DNA from: Clostridia bacterium
Lineage (GTDB): Bacteria > Bacillota > Clostridia > Lachnospirales > Lachnospiraceae
Direction of reading: 5' to 3'
Length of the DNA: 64,000 nt
Assembly: GCA_910575245.1 (NCBI GenBank)
Contig: CAJTEN010000017.1
Coordinates: forward strand, 1-64,000
A program made the position numbers and the translations under genes. Shown piece by piece: positions 8,995-17,862 of this stretch. Each line of letters begins with the position of its first letter. Positions within the stretch are counted from its first letter, which is position 1. Under the pieces are notes generated by a model. The model searched no databases. It was given only the letters and a program-made list of their open reading frames with translations, and was not told the DNA's origin.

Positions 8995-9381
8995 TCATTC
9001 CAACGGGCACGAAATCCGGAACATATCCTCACAGGCACGATGCACCAGCTGCGCTGCTTCCGTATCCGCCAGCGTATAATAGACTTCCTTCCCATCCCGC
9101 CTGCTCACGATCAGCCCGCTTTTCCGAAGAAGCTTGAGATGATGTGATACCGCCGGGTCGCTCATATCCATAACAGCCGCTATGTTGCTGACACATTCCT
9201 CGCAGTGGCACAGAAGCCACAAGATCCTTAGTCTTGTACCGTCGCTGATCTGTTTGAACATATCCGCGGCCTGAATACATTCCTCCTGACTTGGCAGTTT
9301 CGCCAGTACATTGTCAATATTCTGTCCGTGATCATGAGGGAGATCCTCTGTGATCAACTTGTTGTCTCCTCTTTCTGCCAT
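8995..9381 (-). CDS. ArsR/SmtB family metal-responsive repressor
   Basis: A 128-residue winged-helix repressor whose DNA-recognition region reads DPAVSHHLKLLRKSGL. Thiols are in typical sensor positions: C58, C60 and C63 (CHCEEC, near the first helices, as in ArsR/CadC-type alpha-3N sites), with C117 and C125 at the C-terminus and His16/His18 in the N-terminal arm. Release from DNA on binding Cd, Zn or a related ion is the expected mechanism. It follows the P-type ATPase gene, separated by a large palindrome, so it probably represses that gene's promoter and thereby itself. Confidence 0.9.
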   Translation of the reverse strand: MAERGDNKLITEDLPHDHGQNIDNVLAKLPSQEECIQAADMFKQISDGTRLRILWLLCHCEECVSNIAAVMDMSDPAVSHHLKLLRKSGLIVSRRDGKEVYYTLADTEAAQLVHRACEDMFRISCPLE

Positions 9382-9430
9382 TCCGATTCTGCTGCCTCCG
9401 TTCCTGTTTCGGCTCCCTGTCTCCGCGCTA

Positions 9431-9587
9431 AGGAACTGTTCAGAAATAAATTAGTCAGTCGGCGCTGGATAAATGTTCATCTGCAAAGAAGAAAATCTCA
9501 GGCGCAGCGGGCTGCGTCAAGATTTTCTGATGCGGCAGATGGGCATTTAGACAAGCCGAATGGCTGATTTATTTCGTGACAGTTCCT
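9431..9587. repeat. 157-bp imperfect palindrome between ATPase and arsR genes
   Basis: Arms of about 75 bases are inverted copies with many scattered mismatches. The outer ends read AGGAACTGT / ACAGTTCCT, shared blocks are GAAATAAAT, TCGGC, CATCTGC and AGAAAATCT, and a small CGCAG/CTGCG hairpin is at the centre. The right end overlaps the stop codon of the P-type ATPase gene. It fills most of the gap to arsR. It looks like an inserted mobile palindrome rather than an ordinary terminator, as no U-tract follows. Confidence 0.8.
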
Positions 9588-11460
9588 AACCTTCATCCCG
9601 ATAATACAACGCCCTGGTCGCATTCAGCACTGCAATGATCATCACACCCACATCGGCAAAAATCGCCCACCACATATTAAGCGTTCCCACTGCCCCCAAT
9701 GCCAGACAGATAAATTTGACTGCCAGCGCAAACACAATATTCTGATGCACAATGCGAAGCGTCTTCCTGGAAATGCCGATAGCCGTCGCTATCTTCTCCG
9801 GATTGTCATCCATCAATACGATATCCGCTGCTTCGATTGCCGCGTCAGCTCCCAACGCTCCCATAGCAATCCCCAGGTCCGCCCTGGAAAGCACAGGCGC
9901 ATCATTAATGCCGTCGCCCACGAACGCCAGCTTCTCTTTCTTTCCTCTGTCAGCAAGCAGCGACTCCACCTCCCTTACCTTATCCGTAGGCAAAAGTTCG
10001 CTTTTTACCATGTCTACACCGATTTCTTCCGCCACCGCGTCTGCTACTGCCCTGGCATCTCCTGTTAACATAACTACCTGTTTCACACCGGCTGCTTTCA
10101 GGGCCGATACCGCATTCCTGGCATTTGGCTTCACTACGTCCGCGATCAGAATATAACCGGCATATCTGCCGTCGATTGCCACATGCACCTCTGTCCCGAT
10201 TCTTTGGGGAATATTATAGGCAATGTCAAATTGCTCCATCAGTTTCCGGTTACCCACTGCCACCTTACGGCCATCTACCAGCGCCATGACTCCGCGGCCG
10301 CTGATCTCCTCCACATCACTGATCCGCGCTGCATCCACCGCTCTGCCATATGCTTCTTTCAGGCTTCTGCTGATGGGATGATTCGAGTAGTGTTCGGCAT
10401 AAACAGCTGCCTCCAGCAGTTCTTCCCCGGAACCGTCCTTAGCCGGGGCAAGATGCGTCACCTCAAATACCCCCTTCGTCAGCGTTCCTGTCTTGTCACA
10501 TACCAGACAGGCAGTCTGGGAAAGTGCTTCCAGATAATTCGAACCTTTCACGAGAATTCCCTTGGCGGATGCACCGCCGATTCCGCCGAAGAAACTTAAC
10601 GGAATAGAAATCACCAGCGCACAGGGACAGCTGATTACCAGCGTTGTCAGCGCACGGATAATCCATTGGGACCAGTCGGCACTCTGCCCTGTCAGCAGAT
10701 TGATAAGGGGCGGCAGCACAGCCAGTGCCAGCGCACCCAAACATACAAGCGGCGTATAATATCTTGCAAACCTGGTGATGAAATTCTCCGATCTGGATTT
10801 CTTCATGCTGGAATTCTCCACCAGATCCAGAATCTTCGATACCGTAGATTCACCGAATTCCTTGGTCGTGCGCATCCGAAGCACCCCGGACATATTCACA
10901 CATCCGCTGATCACTTCATCGCCCTCCGTTACTTCCCTGGGCAGGCTCTCCCCGGTCAGGGCACTCGTATTTAAAGTAGATGCACCCTCCACGATCACAC
11001 CGTCAATCGGCACCTTCTCACCGGGCTGTACCGTAATCACGGTCCCCGTCTCCACCTCTTCCGGATCCATCTGTACCAGTACGCCATCCTGCTCCACATT
11101 GGCATAATCCGGACGGATATCCATCAGTGCTGTAATATTCTTACGGCTTTTACCTACGGCATAGCTCTGGAACAGCTCTCCAATCTGATAGAAAAGCATT
11201 ACCGCTGTACCTTCTACATATTCCCCCAGAACGATCGCTCCCACCGTAGCCACCGCCATCAGGAAATTCTCATCAAAGACTTCCCCATGCACGATGCCCA
11301 TAACCGCCTTCTTCAGAATATCATAACCTATGATAAAATATGGTATCAGAAAAAGTACCAGCCTTACATAGAAATTATCCACAGGCAGGAGACAAAACAC
11401 TATTGTCAACAGTGCCGCTATGATAATACGAATAAATACTTTCTTTTGTTTCCTGGTCAT
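9586..11460 (-). CDS. heavy-metal translocating P1B-type ATPase (Zn/Cd class)
   Basis: An efflux pump of the CadA/ZntA class, moving divalent metal out of the cell with ATP. Motifs in order: actuator TGES at 169-172, the metal-path CPC at 278-280 in transmembrane helix 6, the phosphorylation site DKTGT at 322-326 (Asp322), a GDGIND hinge, and an Asp in the last helix (FADVGV), which with CPC marks the Zn/Cd/Pb subgroup. There is no N-terminal CXXC heavy-metal domain and the first helices begin almost at once. The start has GGAGGT upstream. It precedes the ArsR gene and has a matching promoter/operator, so metal induction is likely. Confidence 0.94.
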   Translation of the reverse strand: MTRKQKKVFIRIIIAALLTIVFCLLPVDNFYVRLVLFLIPYFIIGYDILKKAVMGIVHGEVFDENFLMAVATVGAIVLGEYVEGTAVMLFYQIGELFQSYAVGKSRKNITALMDIRPDYANVEQDGVLVQMDPEEVETGTVITVQPGEKVPIDGVIVEGASTLNTSALTGESLPREVTEGDEVISGCVNMSGVLRMRTTKEFGESTVSKILDLVENSSMKKSRSENFITRFARYYTPLVCLGALALAVLPPLINLLTGQSADWSQWIIRALTTLVISCPCALVISIPLSFFGGIGGASAKGILVKGSNYLEALSQTACLVCDKTGTLTKGVFEVTHLAPAKDGSGEELLEAAVYAEHYSNHPISRSLKEAYGRAVDAARISDVEEISGRGVMALVDGRKVAVGNRKLMEQFDIAYNIPQRIGTEVHVAIDGRYAGYILIADVVKPNARNAVSALKAAGVKQVVMLTGDARAVADAVAEEIGVDMVKSELLPTDKVREVESLLADRGKKEKLAFVGDGINDAPVLSRADLGIAMGALGADAAIEAADIVLMDDNPEKIATAIGISRKTLRIVHQNIVFALAVKFICLALGAVGTLNMWWAIFADVGVMIIAVLNATRALYYRDEG

Positions 11461-11551
11461 GATCTACCTCCATATGACAACAGTCCGAACCGCCGGGTTG
11501 TCAACAGATAACTCTTCTGTTCTGCCCCTCGCTTAAGACTGATTATTTATT

Positions 11552-11588
11552 ATATGAACATTTAAACATTTATTTAATTGTTTGTCAA
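11552..11588 (-). promoter_or_regulatory. metal-ATPase promoter with ArsR-like operator
   Basis: A perfect TTGACA (11583-11588) is followed at 17 bases by TTAAAT (11560-11565). Overlapping the -10 is an AT-rich imperfect palindrome on the plus strand, ATATGAACATTTAAACATTT at 11552-11571, whose GAACAT half resembles ArsR/SmtB operators. Binding there would block transcription of the ATPase and arsR genes. The operator call is inference. Confidence 0.5.
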
Positions 11589-11624
11589 GACTCAAATTAC
11601 TATTTTGAATGAATGGTATAACAG

Positions 11625-11648
11625 GAAGCCGCCATAATTGACGGCTTC
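11625..11648 (-). terminator. hairpin after the SpoIID/LysM gene
   Basis: GAAGCCG and CGGCTTC form a 7-bp G+C-rich stem with a 10-base loop, about 45 bases beyond the stop codon of the LysM protein gene. The tail is only weakly U-rich, so this is a tentative terminator. Confidence 0.4.
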
Positions 11649-11692
11649 TCATGATATCTATTCTGTTTCCCCGCATGAAAGCGTTCAATCCT

Positions 11693-13534
11693 CTATACCG
11701 GAATCCTGAGCACCTGCCCTATGCTGAGATTATTCCCGATAAGTCCGTTGAGACTCTTGATGGCATCCACTGTTGTGCCATATCGATTGGCGATCAGCCA
11801 AAGCGTATCCCCGGGCCGCACCGTGTAAGTAAAATACGGCTGCTCCTGGGAGACCGGTATCCGGAGCACCTGGCCGATCTGCAGCATATTTCCGGTAAGT
11901 CCGTTGAGACTCTTGATGGCGTCCACCGTTGTACCATACCGATTGGCGATCAGCCAAAGCGTATCCCCGGACCGCACCGTGTAATCTATCACATTACCGG
12001 TGCCGGGCGAAGGAGATACTCCGGTTCCCGGCGGAGGGACATTCTGGTCAATTCCCCGATAGACGCTGTATAAAGCATTCCACGTCCCCTGTCCCACAAT
12101 TCCGTCATCCGCAAGTCCCATTCTACGCTGAAAATCCAATACCGCCTGTCTCGTACCGCTGCCGAAAATACCATCCTGCACCGGTGCCGTAATATCCGGA
12201 TAATATTCGGAAATAACGTCCAGAAGATACTGAAGCGTAATGACATCCTGGCCCGTGGATCCCTGCCTGAGTACCGAAGAAGGCGGAACCGTTCCGATTC
12301 CCAGGGTGTTTCCCTCACTGTTTAATTCTGCCAGTCTGGTAACCGCAGTATACAGTCTGGATATCTGATACCAGGTTGATTTTCCTACAATACCGTCACT
12401 TGCCAGATTAAAAATACTCTGGAACTTGGTAACAGCCGCCCTGGTACTCTCTCCAAACGTCCCTGCCGCATCAGTGATTGCCGGAATCGCCGGGTAATTC
12501 TGCCGGATCCTGTTCAGATACGTCTGTACCGTCTGCACATCCAGACCTGTACTGCCGACACGCAGAGGCGTTCCCGGATAGGAAGACAGCATATTCGTCA
12601 TAATATTCGTCTCTGCAATCTCAATATCATTCGGATAATAAGCACGCAGAATACTGATCGGCGTCCGTCCCTGATTCGCCAATGTGACAGTACCCCATTG
12701 TGAAAGTCCCTGACAGGTAGCGGTGGTCCCGTTACAAAATGAGGTAAAGTATGGTGCATTCTGTCCTGCCCTGCGTACATACTCATTGAAAATATCGTCT
12801 ACAATCCTGCTGATGGATTCATAAATCGGACGTCCCTGGACAAAATACTGGTCATAAACCGTACTGTTCGTAATGTCGAAGGCATATCCCTGACTTCTGT
12901 ACCATTCGGTATAAACTCTGTTTAATGCAAATGTGATAATCGCATAGATATTGGCACGAAGCGCCGCATCCGGCCAAGTAGGATAGATCTCACTGCTTGC
13001 AACATTTTTAACATAATCCGGAAAAGAAACCTGCACATTGGCAGCAGAAGATGCCGGCGTACCCAGGTGAACCGTGATCGGATTGGGAATCACCACCTGC
13101 CGCAGTACACGGGATTCTTCCCCCTGCCTTTCTCCCTCCTGATTGCGTGCTCCTGTCATACTGACCGCCGGCGGTCCAATCATGATCTCCGTCTGTACCC
13201 GGCTGCGCTGCTGTTCCTGCAGTGGCACAAGCATGATCGGCAGCACCGCATTCTGGCCTTCATAGATCGGAATACCGGAGATATAAACAGAATCAAACCC
13301 TTCCGCCTGGGCAAGCACGTTGTAGCTTACATAGGGAGTACCCGTAAAATCCTGATTCAGTGAAAAACTCTTGTCCACTGTCTCTAAAGGTACTCTCCTT
13401 GTCTCCCCGCTCTCGTCCGTCCGCAATTCATAAACGCGGTTTCCCTCGTCATCCGACACCGTGATCTGCACCCCTTGCAGCGGCACAGCATCATGGGCGG
13501 TTCTCGCCTGCATGGTCAAATACCCCATCGCCAT
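11693..13534 (-). CDS. SpoIID-like, peptidoglycan-binding and LysM multidomain protein
   Basis: A 613-residue modular cell-wall or spore protein. In order: a carboxypeptidase-regulatory-like beta domain (about 4-100), a SpoIID/LytB-like region (about 180-310, ending CQGLSQWGTV...LRAYYPND), two PG_binding_1 domains (about 325-395 and 425-490), a proline/glycine linker, and two LysM repeats (517-561 and 569-613) that are almost identical. There is no signal peptide or transmembrane segment, so it is probably not Sec-secreted. Assembly onto the spore from the mother cell is a reasonable guess. The start has AAGGAGAAGGA upstream. SpoIID catalytic competence is unproven. Confidence 0.8.
   Translation of the reverse strand: MAMGYLTMQARTAHDAVPLQGVQITVSDDEGNRVYELRTDESGETRRVPLETVDKSFSLNQDFTGTPYVSYNVLAQAEGFDSVYISGIPIYEGQNAVLPIMLVPLQEQQRSRVQTEIMIGPPAVSMTGARNQEGERQGEESRVLRQVVIPNPITVHLGTPASSAANVQVSFPDYVKNVASSEIYPTWPDAALRANIYAIITFALNRVYTEWYRSQGYAFDITNSTVYDQYFVQGRPIYESISRIVDDIFNEYVRRAGQNAPYFTSFCNGTTATCQGLSQWGTVTLANQGRTPISILRAYYPNDIEIAETNIMTNMLSSYPGTPLRVGSTGLDVQTVQTYLNRIRQNYPAIPAITDAAGTFGESTRAAVTKFQSIFNLASDGIVGKSTWYQISRLYTAVTRLAELNSEGNTLGIGTVPPSSVLRQGSTGQDVITLQYLLDVISEYYPDITAPVQDGIFGSGTRQAVLDFQRRMGLADDGIVGQGTWNALYSVYRGIDQNVPPPGTGVSPSPGTGNVIDYTVRSGDTLWLIANRYGTTVDAIKSLNGLTGNMLQIGQVLRIPVSQEQPYFTYTVRPGDTLWLIANRYGTTVDAIKSLNGLIGNNLSIGQVLRIPV
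11738..11984 (-). repeat. two near-identical 91-bp LysM-encoding repeats
   Basis: Copies at 11738-11828 and 11894-11984 differ at only 6 of 91 bases by direct reading. They encode the cores of the two C-terminal LysM repeats, so the pair arose by recent duplication or is kept alike by gene conversion. Confidence 0.85.
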
Positions 13535-13640
13535 AAATCTTCCTTCTCCTTTTCTCCATATAGAATGCACAGAATCACCCTGTGTATTCTGCTATATGAT
13601 TTAGAGTATGAAAGATATGGAACATCCGTTACATCTTTTA

Positions 13641-15314
13641 TTAGTTTATGACACCGTCGCCACCTCTGGTCCACACAATGTTCTGGCTGATCATCTGGTC
13701 AATATCCATACCAATAATCTCCGATGCTCTCGCCTTCGCAATCCCCTCATTAGGCGTACCCAGATTCTTGTATATCTCATAGGCCGGCTTCTTATTACCA
13801 TTCAGGTCATACAATCCAAGCGCCAGGTTGCTCTCCATCTCATGGGCATCGTCGGTCTGCCTAAACAGCATAAACGCATCCACATCCGGAAGCGAAGCCG
13901 CCTTAAGATAGCCATACGCAATAGAAGCCTCCTGACAGGAATCCCCGAAACTTGAAGTATAGCCGATCTCCGCGATGGAGATACTCCTCACCTGTCCTGC
14001 CGGATTTAAGAACTGTGCCCTGTGCATATAATCAATCAGGATGTCGATATTCTGCATCGTAATATACGGCGTTGCCAGATTATTCTTGACCCAGACTGCC
14101 GGGCCATTCCACGCATATGGATCATATAAAGGAGAATTGTAGGGATGATAGGAAAGTCCCCAGTCTATATTACCCTCCCTGTTCATATAATAGTTGAACT
14201 GATCCAGATACTCCTTCGCCAGGAAACTTCCGGGATTGGATTTCCTGTTCCATTCCTGATCGATCGAATTATAGACATTCACATTGGCATTAGCACTCTT
14301 AAGTTCATTGTAAATAATCCGAAAAGCCTTCACATAAATATTCACATTATAATCCAGCGAAGTGGAACTGCTGTACCACCATGACGTCCTGGCATTCACT
14401 TCATTCCCCAGAATCCAGTTGTCCACCTGGCCGTGATCTGACTTGCCGGAATACCGCTGTCCCAGAAAAGCACCGATGGCCTTAAGATGATCCGTACCGG
14501 AAGCATCCGCCACATTCAATGCATATCCCGGACAGTCTCCGCCCCGTGCCGTAGGATGGACCAGATCCTGTGAATAAGCTCCCTTTCCACCGTTTAAGAG
14601 CACCATCGTGACCTGCATTCCATAGCTGTTAAAGCTTCTGATCATGGAATCGAATTTGCCCACCATATCACCGTTAAAATACCATGTCCGTCCATTATAA
14701 TCAAAGGGCAGCGCCCCTGGCTGCGAAGCATCGGAACAGATATCATCCACATACATGTTATACACAACCTGACTGATACCCATCTCCTGCAGTTCTCCGT
14801 TCCCTGCCTTCGTGAGATCCGGCAAAATTCCCTTGATTCCTGCGTCCTTTCTGGGAGAAGTATAGGCAGCGATTGCCTCCGGATTGGTAATGTAATGCTC
14901 ATCGCTGACCTGAACCATCTGCCCGCCCCGTTTCACCGCAACCAGAAACTTGCGGCTTAGGTTGGAATCCTCCGTATTGTACTGCAGGGGAAAACTTGCC
15001 GCAGCGGAAGTTCCCGCATCCACAGTAGCCACGATCTTGCCGGCCGTGCCGTCCTGCCATACCTCATCCGCATACACATAATAAATACCGTCATCGCTGG
15101 CCGGTACACTGCCGGCAGTAATCTGGCATACCACATCTCCTCCCGAGACCATACAGGAGCTGATCGCTACCGGACGTCCTGCCGCCCGGGCATACATCAT
15201 GTTCTGTGGAGTAAGAAACAGACTCCCTGCTGCCAGAATCACCACCACCAATGCCACCGCCAACGCATCTGTGATTTTCCTGCTGTTTTTTCTTTCGTAC
15301 TTTTTCATTTTCAT
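13641..15314 (-). CDS. secreted glycosidase-like protein (DUF5722 type)
   Basis: A 557-residue exported protein with an N-terminal hydrophobic segment (about 15-36) and a small beta domain before a TIM-barrel-like region. WILGNEVN (N304-E305) fits the Asn-Glu acid/base signature of clan A glycoside hydrolases, and SIAEIGYTS (E449) fits the nucleophile on strand 7. I associate this layout with DUF5722, whose substrate I do not know. The start has AGGGGAACGGA before ATG. It lies immediately upstream of the SpoIID/LysM gene in the same direction, with a hairpin at 13558-13598 between them, so both may act on the envelope or its polysaccharides. Confidence 0.7.
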   Translation of the reverse strand: MKMKKYERKNSRKITDALAVALVVVILAAGSLFLTPQNMMYARAAGRPVAISSCMVSGGDVVCQITAGSVPASDDGIYYVYADEVWQDGTAGKIVATVDAGTSAAASFPLQYNTEDSNLSRKFLVAVKRGGQMVQVSDEHYITNPEAIAAYTSPRKDAGIKGILPDLTKAGNGELQEMGISQVVYNMYVDDICSDASQPGALPFDYNGRTWYFNGDMVGKFDSMIRSFNSYGMQVTMVLLNGGKGAYSQDLVHPTARGGDCPGYALNVADASGTDHLKAIGAFLGQRYSGKSDHGQVDNWILGNEVNARTSWWYSSSTSLDYNVNIYVKAFRIIYNELKSANANVNVYNSIDQEWNRKSNPGSFLAKEYLDQFNYYMNREGNIDWGLSYHPYNSPLYDPYAWNGPAVWVKNNLATPYITMQNIDILIDYMHRAQFLNPAGQVRSISIAEIGYTSSFGDSCQEASIAYGYLKAASLPDVDAFMLFRQTDDAHEMESNLALGLYDLNGNKKPAYEIYKNLGTPNEGIAKARASEIIGMDIDQMISQNIVWTRGGDGVIN

Positions 15315-15480
15315 TCCGTTCCCCTAGTCTTTCAGTATTTTGCAGATAGTAAGCGCACAGCCAAATCACCTGCGCGAAACACAAATGCTCTCCTCTTTAC
15401 TATAATTACATTTTATGTATGACAAACACTCCCAGGTCAACCACCAAAATTCCCTTCCGGACATATTTGGTTTTTACGAT

Positions 15481-16365
15481 TCACACCTTTACTTCCCCCG
15501 GATTCACATGCACCATAATATGCTTCACCTTCGGAAACTTCTTTTCTATCGCATCGTGCACACGCTCTGCAATGCCGTGCGCCTCCCGCAGCGTCTTATC
15601 GCCGTCCACTCTGATCTCAATATCAACATAGATTTTGTTGCCAAACACACGGGTATGCAGAAGATCCACTCCCAACACGCCTTCCTGCACCGCGGCACAC
15701 TCTTCAAACGCAGCCTCTACTTCCTCCTCACAGGCTTTATCCACCATCTTGTTCACAGCATCCATAAAGATCTCATAAGCTGCCTTCTCAATAAAAATAC
15801 AGATTACCAGACTTGCCGCAGGATCCAGAATCGAAAGCCCCAGCCTGGCGCCGCCCACACCGATCAGCGCGCCCACAGAAGACAGGGCATCGGAGCGGTG
15901 GTGCCATGCGTCCGCCATGAGCGCCCCGGAATCAATCCTCTTCGCATGGATCCTTGTGTACTGATACAGGCCTTCTTTCACAAAAATAGATACCACTGCC
16001 GCCACAAGGGCCAGCCTTCCGGGCACAGCCAGATTCGCATAATCCCCTCCTGCGATCTTCCCCACCGCCGTGTATCCGATCCCCAGTCCTGTAGCCGCAA
16101 GAATCGTCGCCAGAACGATGGCTGCGACACACTCCATTCTCTCATGGCCGTAAGGATGGTCTTTATCCGACGCTCTGCCCGATATCCTCACTCCGATGAT
16201 CACTACAACGGTACTGAATACATCCGAGGCAGAGTGGATCGCATCCGATATCATAGCCCCCGAATGCGCAAGGATTCCGGCCAGAAGCTTGAATACTGTC
16301 AGCGCAAAATTCGCTGCGATACTGACCATAGATACCTTCACAGCCACCTTTTCATAATCTTGCAT
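15481..16365 (-). CDS. cation diffusion facilitator family transporter
   Basis: A CDF proton/metal antiporter, exporting Zn, Fe, Mn or a similar divalent ion. The six-helix domain includes the metal-site pairs HSASD (helix 2) and DAWHHRSD (helix 5). A cytoplasmic ferredoxin-like C-terminal domain follows, ending IMVHVNPGE, a His-containing dimer-interface site. I chose an internal ATG with GGGGAAAG just upstream, placing helix 1 near the N-terminus. In-frame ATGs at 16395 and 16416 are also possible. The metal cannot be fixed from the sequence; the metal ATPase about 4 kb away is not in the same unit. Confidence 0.9.
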   Translation of the reverse strand: MQDYEKVAVKVSMVSIAANFALTVFKLLAGILAHSGAMISDAIHSASDVFSTVVVIIGVRISGRASDKDHPYGHERMECVAAIVLATILAATGLGIGYTAVGKIAGGDYANLAVPGRLALVAAVVSIFVKEGLYQYTRIHAKRIDSGALMADAWHHRSDALSSVGALIGVGGARLGLSILDPAASLVICIFIEKAAYEIFMDAVNKMVDKACEEEVEAAFEECAAVQEGVLGVDLLHTRVFGNKIYVDIEIRVDGDKTLREAHGIAERVHDAIEKKFPKVKHIMVHVNPGEVKV

Positions 16366-16419
16366 TCTTTCCCCATTTCCCCCGTTCGTTGTCATCATCT
16401 TAGCATACTCTCCCATTCT

Positions 16420-16578
16420 CTATTTATATTCTGTCAACGTCCCCTGCTCACTCAGGCTTCCATCTGATTTCCATGTCAGGAAAGCTTCCGCTCTTCCTGA
16501 TAAGCTTCCACCCGCAGTCAAGTGGTATACAGACAGCCCAGGGCCATTTTTCATGAAACGTTTACAATAATCATTCAC
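16420..16578 (-). CDS. possible small ORF or remnant, unknown
   Basis: In the 320-base gap between rseP and the CDF gene, one minus-strand frame stays open from about 16640 to a TAG at 16420. From a GTG at 16578 it gives 52 residues (beginning VNDYCKRFMKNG, ending GTLTEYK) with plausible protein-like composition. An AAAAGGAGG at 16615-16623 suggests translation, but no start codon lies at the right distance in this frame, and the GTG has no good site. It may be a decayed or frameshifted gene. I do not recognise it. Confidence 0.25.
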   Translation of the reverse strand: MNDYCKRFMKNGPGLSVYHLTAGGSLSGRAEAFLTWKSDGSLSEQGTLTEYK

Positions 16579-16689
16579 AACGCTTTCGTGGGAAACAATA
16601 CCGTAAAGAGCTTTCCTCCTTTTATGCAGTGCAAAGGGATGTTATGACTGTATTATAGCAAGCGGCATTAGAAATTTCGTTTACTATCA

Positions 16690-17862
16690 TTAATGTACCA
16701 GCCTCATAATATCGTTATACATAATAAGTACCATCAAGATCATAAGCACCACCAGTCCCGCGAAGTGAACCATCCCTTCTTTCTCCGGAGGTACCGGCTT
16801 GCCCCGTACCACTTCCACTAACATGAACAGAAGCCTTCCGCCATCCAGTGCCGGAAGCGGCAGTAAATTCAATATTCCCAGATTGACCGACAACAGAACC
16901 ACAATCTCCATCATAGTCAGAATCGCCGAGGTCGTACCGTAATTCTCCTCTGCCTGGTCATAACTCTCTCCTACGAACTGGGCGATTCCGATGGGGCCGG
17001 ACACATCATCCTTCGTAACCTTGCCTCTGATCAGCATGCCCAGACTTTTATAGGTAGTCTTTACGTAATATTCCACCTCATAAAAACCATACTGAAATAC
17101 CTGCAGAGGGTTACATTTTAGATATTCTCCCGCACCTGAGAAGCCCATATAATAGCGCCCCATGCGCTCATCATACCGGGGCTGTACATTGGCTACCCCT
17201 TTCTCCCCGTTCCTCTCATAATGAACTTCCAGAGTCTCCCCCTGATTCAGAGAAGATATCACCACCACCTCACGGTAAAAGTGGATCTTTTCATGGTTGA
17301 TCCGGATAATCCTGTCCCCCGGCTGTAATCCTGCCTCCTCAGCCGCGGAATCCGCTGTCAGCTGTCCGATCACCGGAAGATCTGCCCCTGAAAATGCCGT
17401 CAGCACCACTGCCACCACAAATGCCAGAATAAAATTAAAGAAAGGTCCCGCAAACACAGTTGCGATCCGCTTCCATACACCTGCCTCCGTGAAGGCAACT
17501 CCCTCGGCTTCTATCTGATATCCGCCGAAATCCCTTTCACCCGATACTGCCGGGGAAGGAGCCGGCTCTACACCTGCCCTTCGGTACATACTGCCCGGCT
17601 CTTCCCTTTCCTCCTGAATAGATGCCACGCCGTCTTCCCCGTCAAACATACAGGCCCCGCCTATAGGCAAAAGCTTCAGCGAATACTTGATGCCCCCTTT
17701 CATGAAGGAAAACAGCGTCGGCCCCATTCCCACTGAGAACTCTACAACACGGATCCCATTCCTCCTGCCGATAATAAAATGCCCCAGCTCGTGAGAAATC
17801 ACTACAATACTGAAAATGATGATAAATAAAATAATTGTCCTGATCAATATACTATTCTCCAT
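16690..17862 (-). CDS. rseP: RIP site-2 metalloprotease
   Basis: An integral-membrane zinc protease (RasP/RseP) that cuts transmembrane segments of anti-sigma factors and leftover signal peptides. The zinc motif HELGH is at 24-28 in the first helix, a PDZ domain follows (PGDRIIRINHEKI), and the third ligand region reads PALDGG in a later helix. At 390 residues it is somewhat longer than usual, through an acidic insertion between the first helix block and the second (about 75-120). The ATG overlaps the end of dxr by 11 bases, so translation is coupled. It is last in the pyrH-to-rseP block. Confidence 0.95.
   Translation of the reverse strand: MENSILIRTIILFIIIFSIVVISHELGHFIIGRRNGIRVVEFSVGMGPTLFSFMKGGIKYSLKLLPIGGACMFDGEDGVASIQEEREEPGSMYRRAGVEPAPSPAVSGERDFGGYQIEAEGVAFTEAGVWKRIATVFAGPFFNFILAFVVAVVLTAFSGADLPVIGQLTADSAAEEAGLQPGDRIIRINHEKIHFYREVVVISSLNQGETLEVHYERNGEKGVANVQPRYDERMGRYYMGFSGAGEYLKCNPLQVFQYGFYEVEYYVKTTYKSLGMLIRGKVTKDDVSGPIGIAQFVGESYDQAEENYGTTSAILTMMEIVVLLSVNLGILNLLPLPALDGGRLLFMLVEVVRGKPVPPEKEGMVHFAGLVVLMILMVLIMYNDIMRLVH

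Noticed and set aside
15415..16467. 350-codon plus-strand open frame over the CDF transporter
   Set aside because: The minus strand has clear CDF motifs and helices; the plus-strand product is His-rich and shows no domain.
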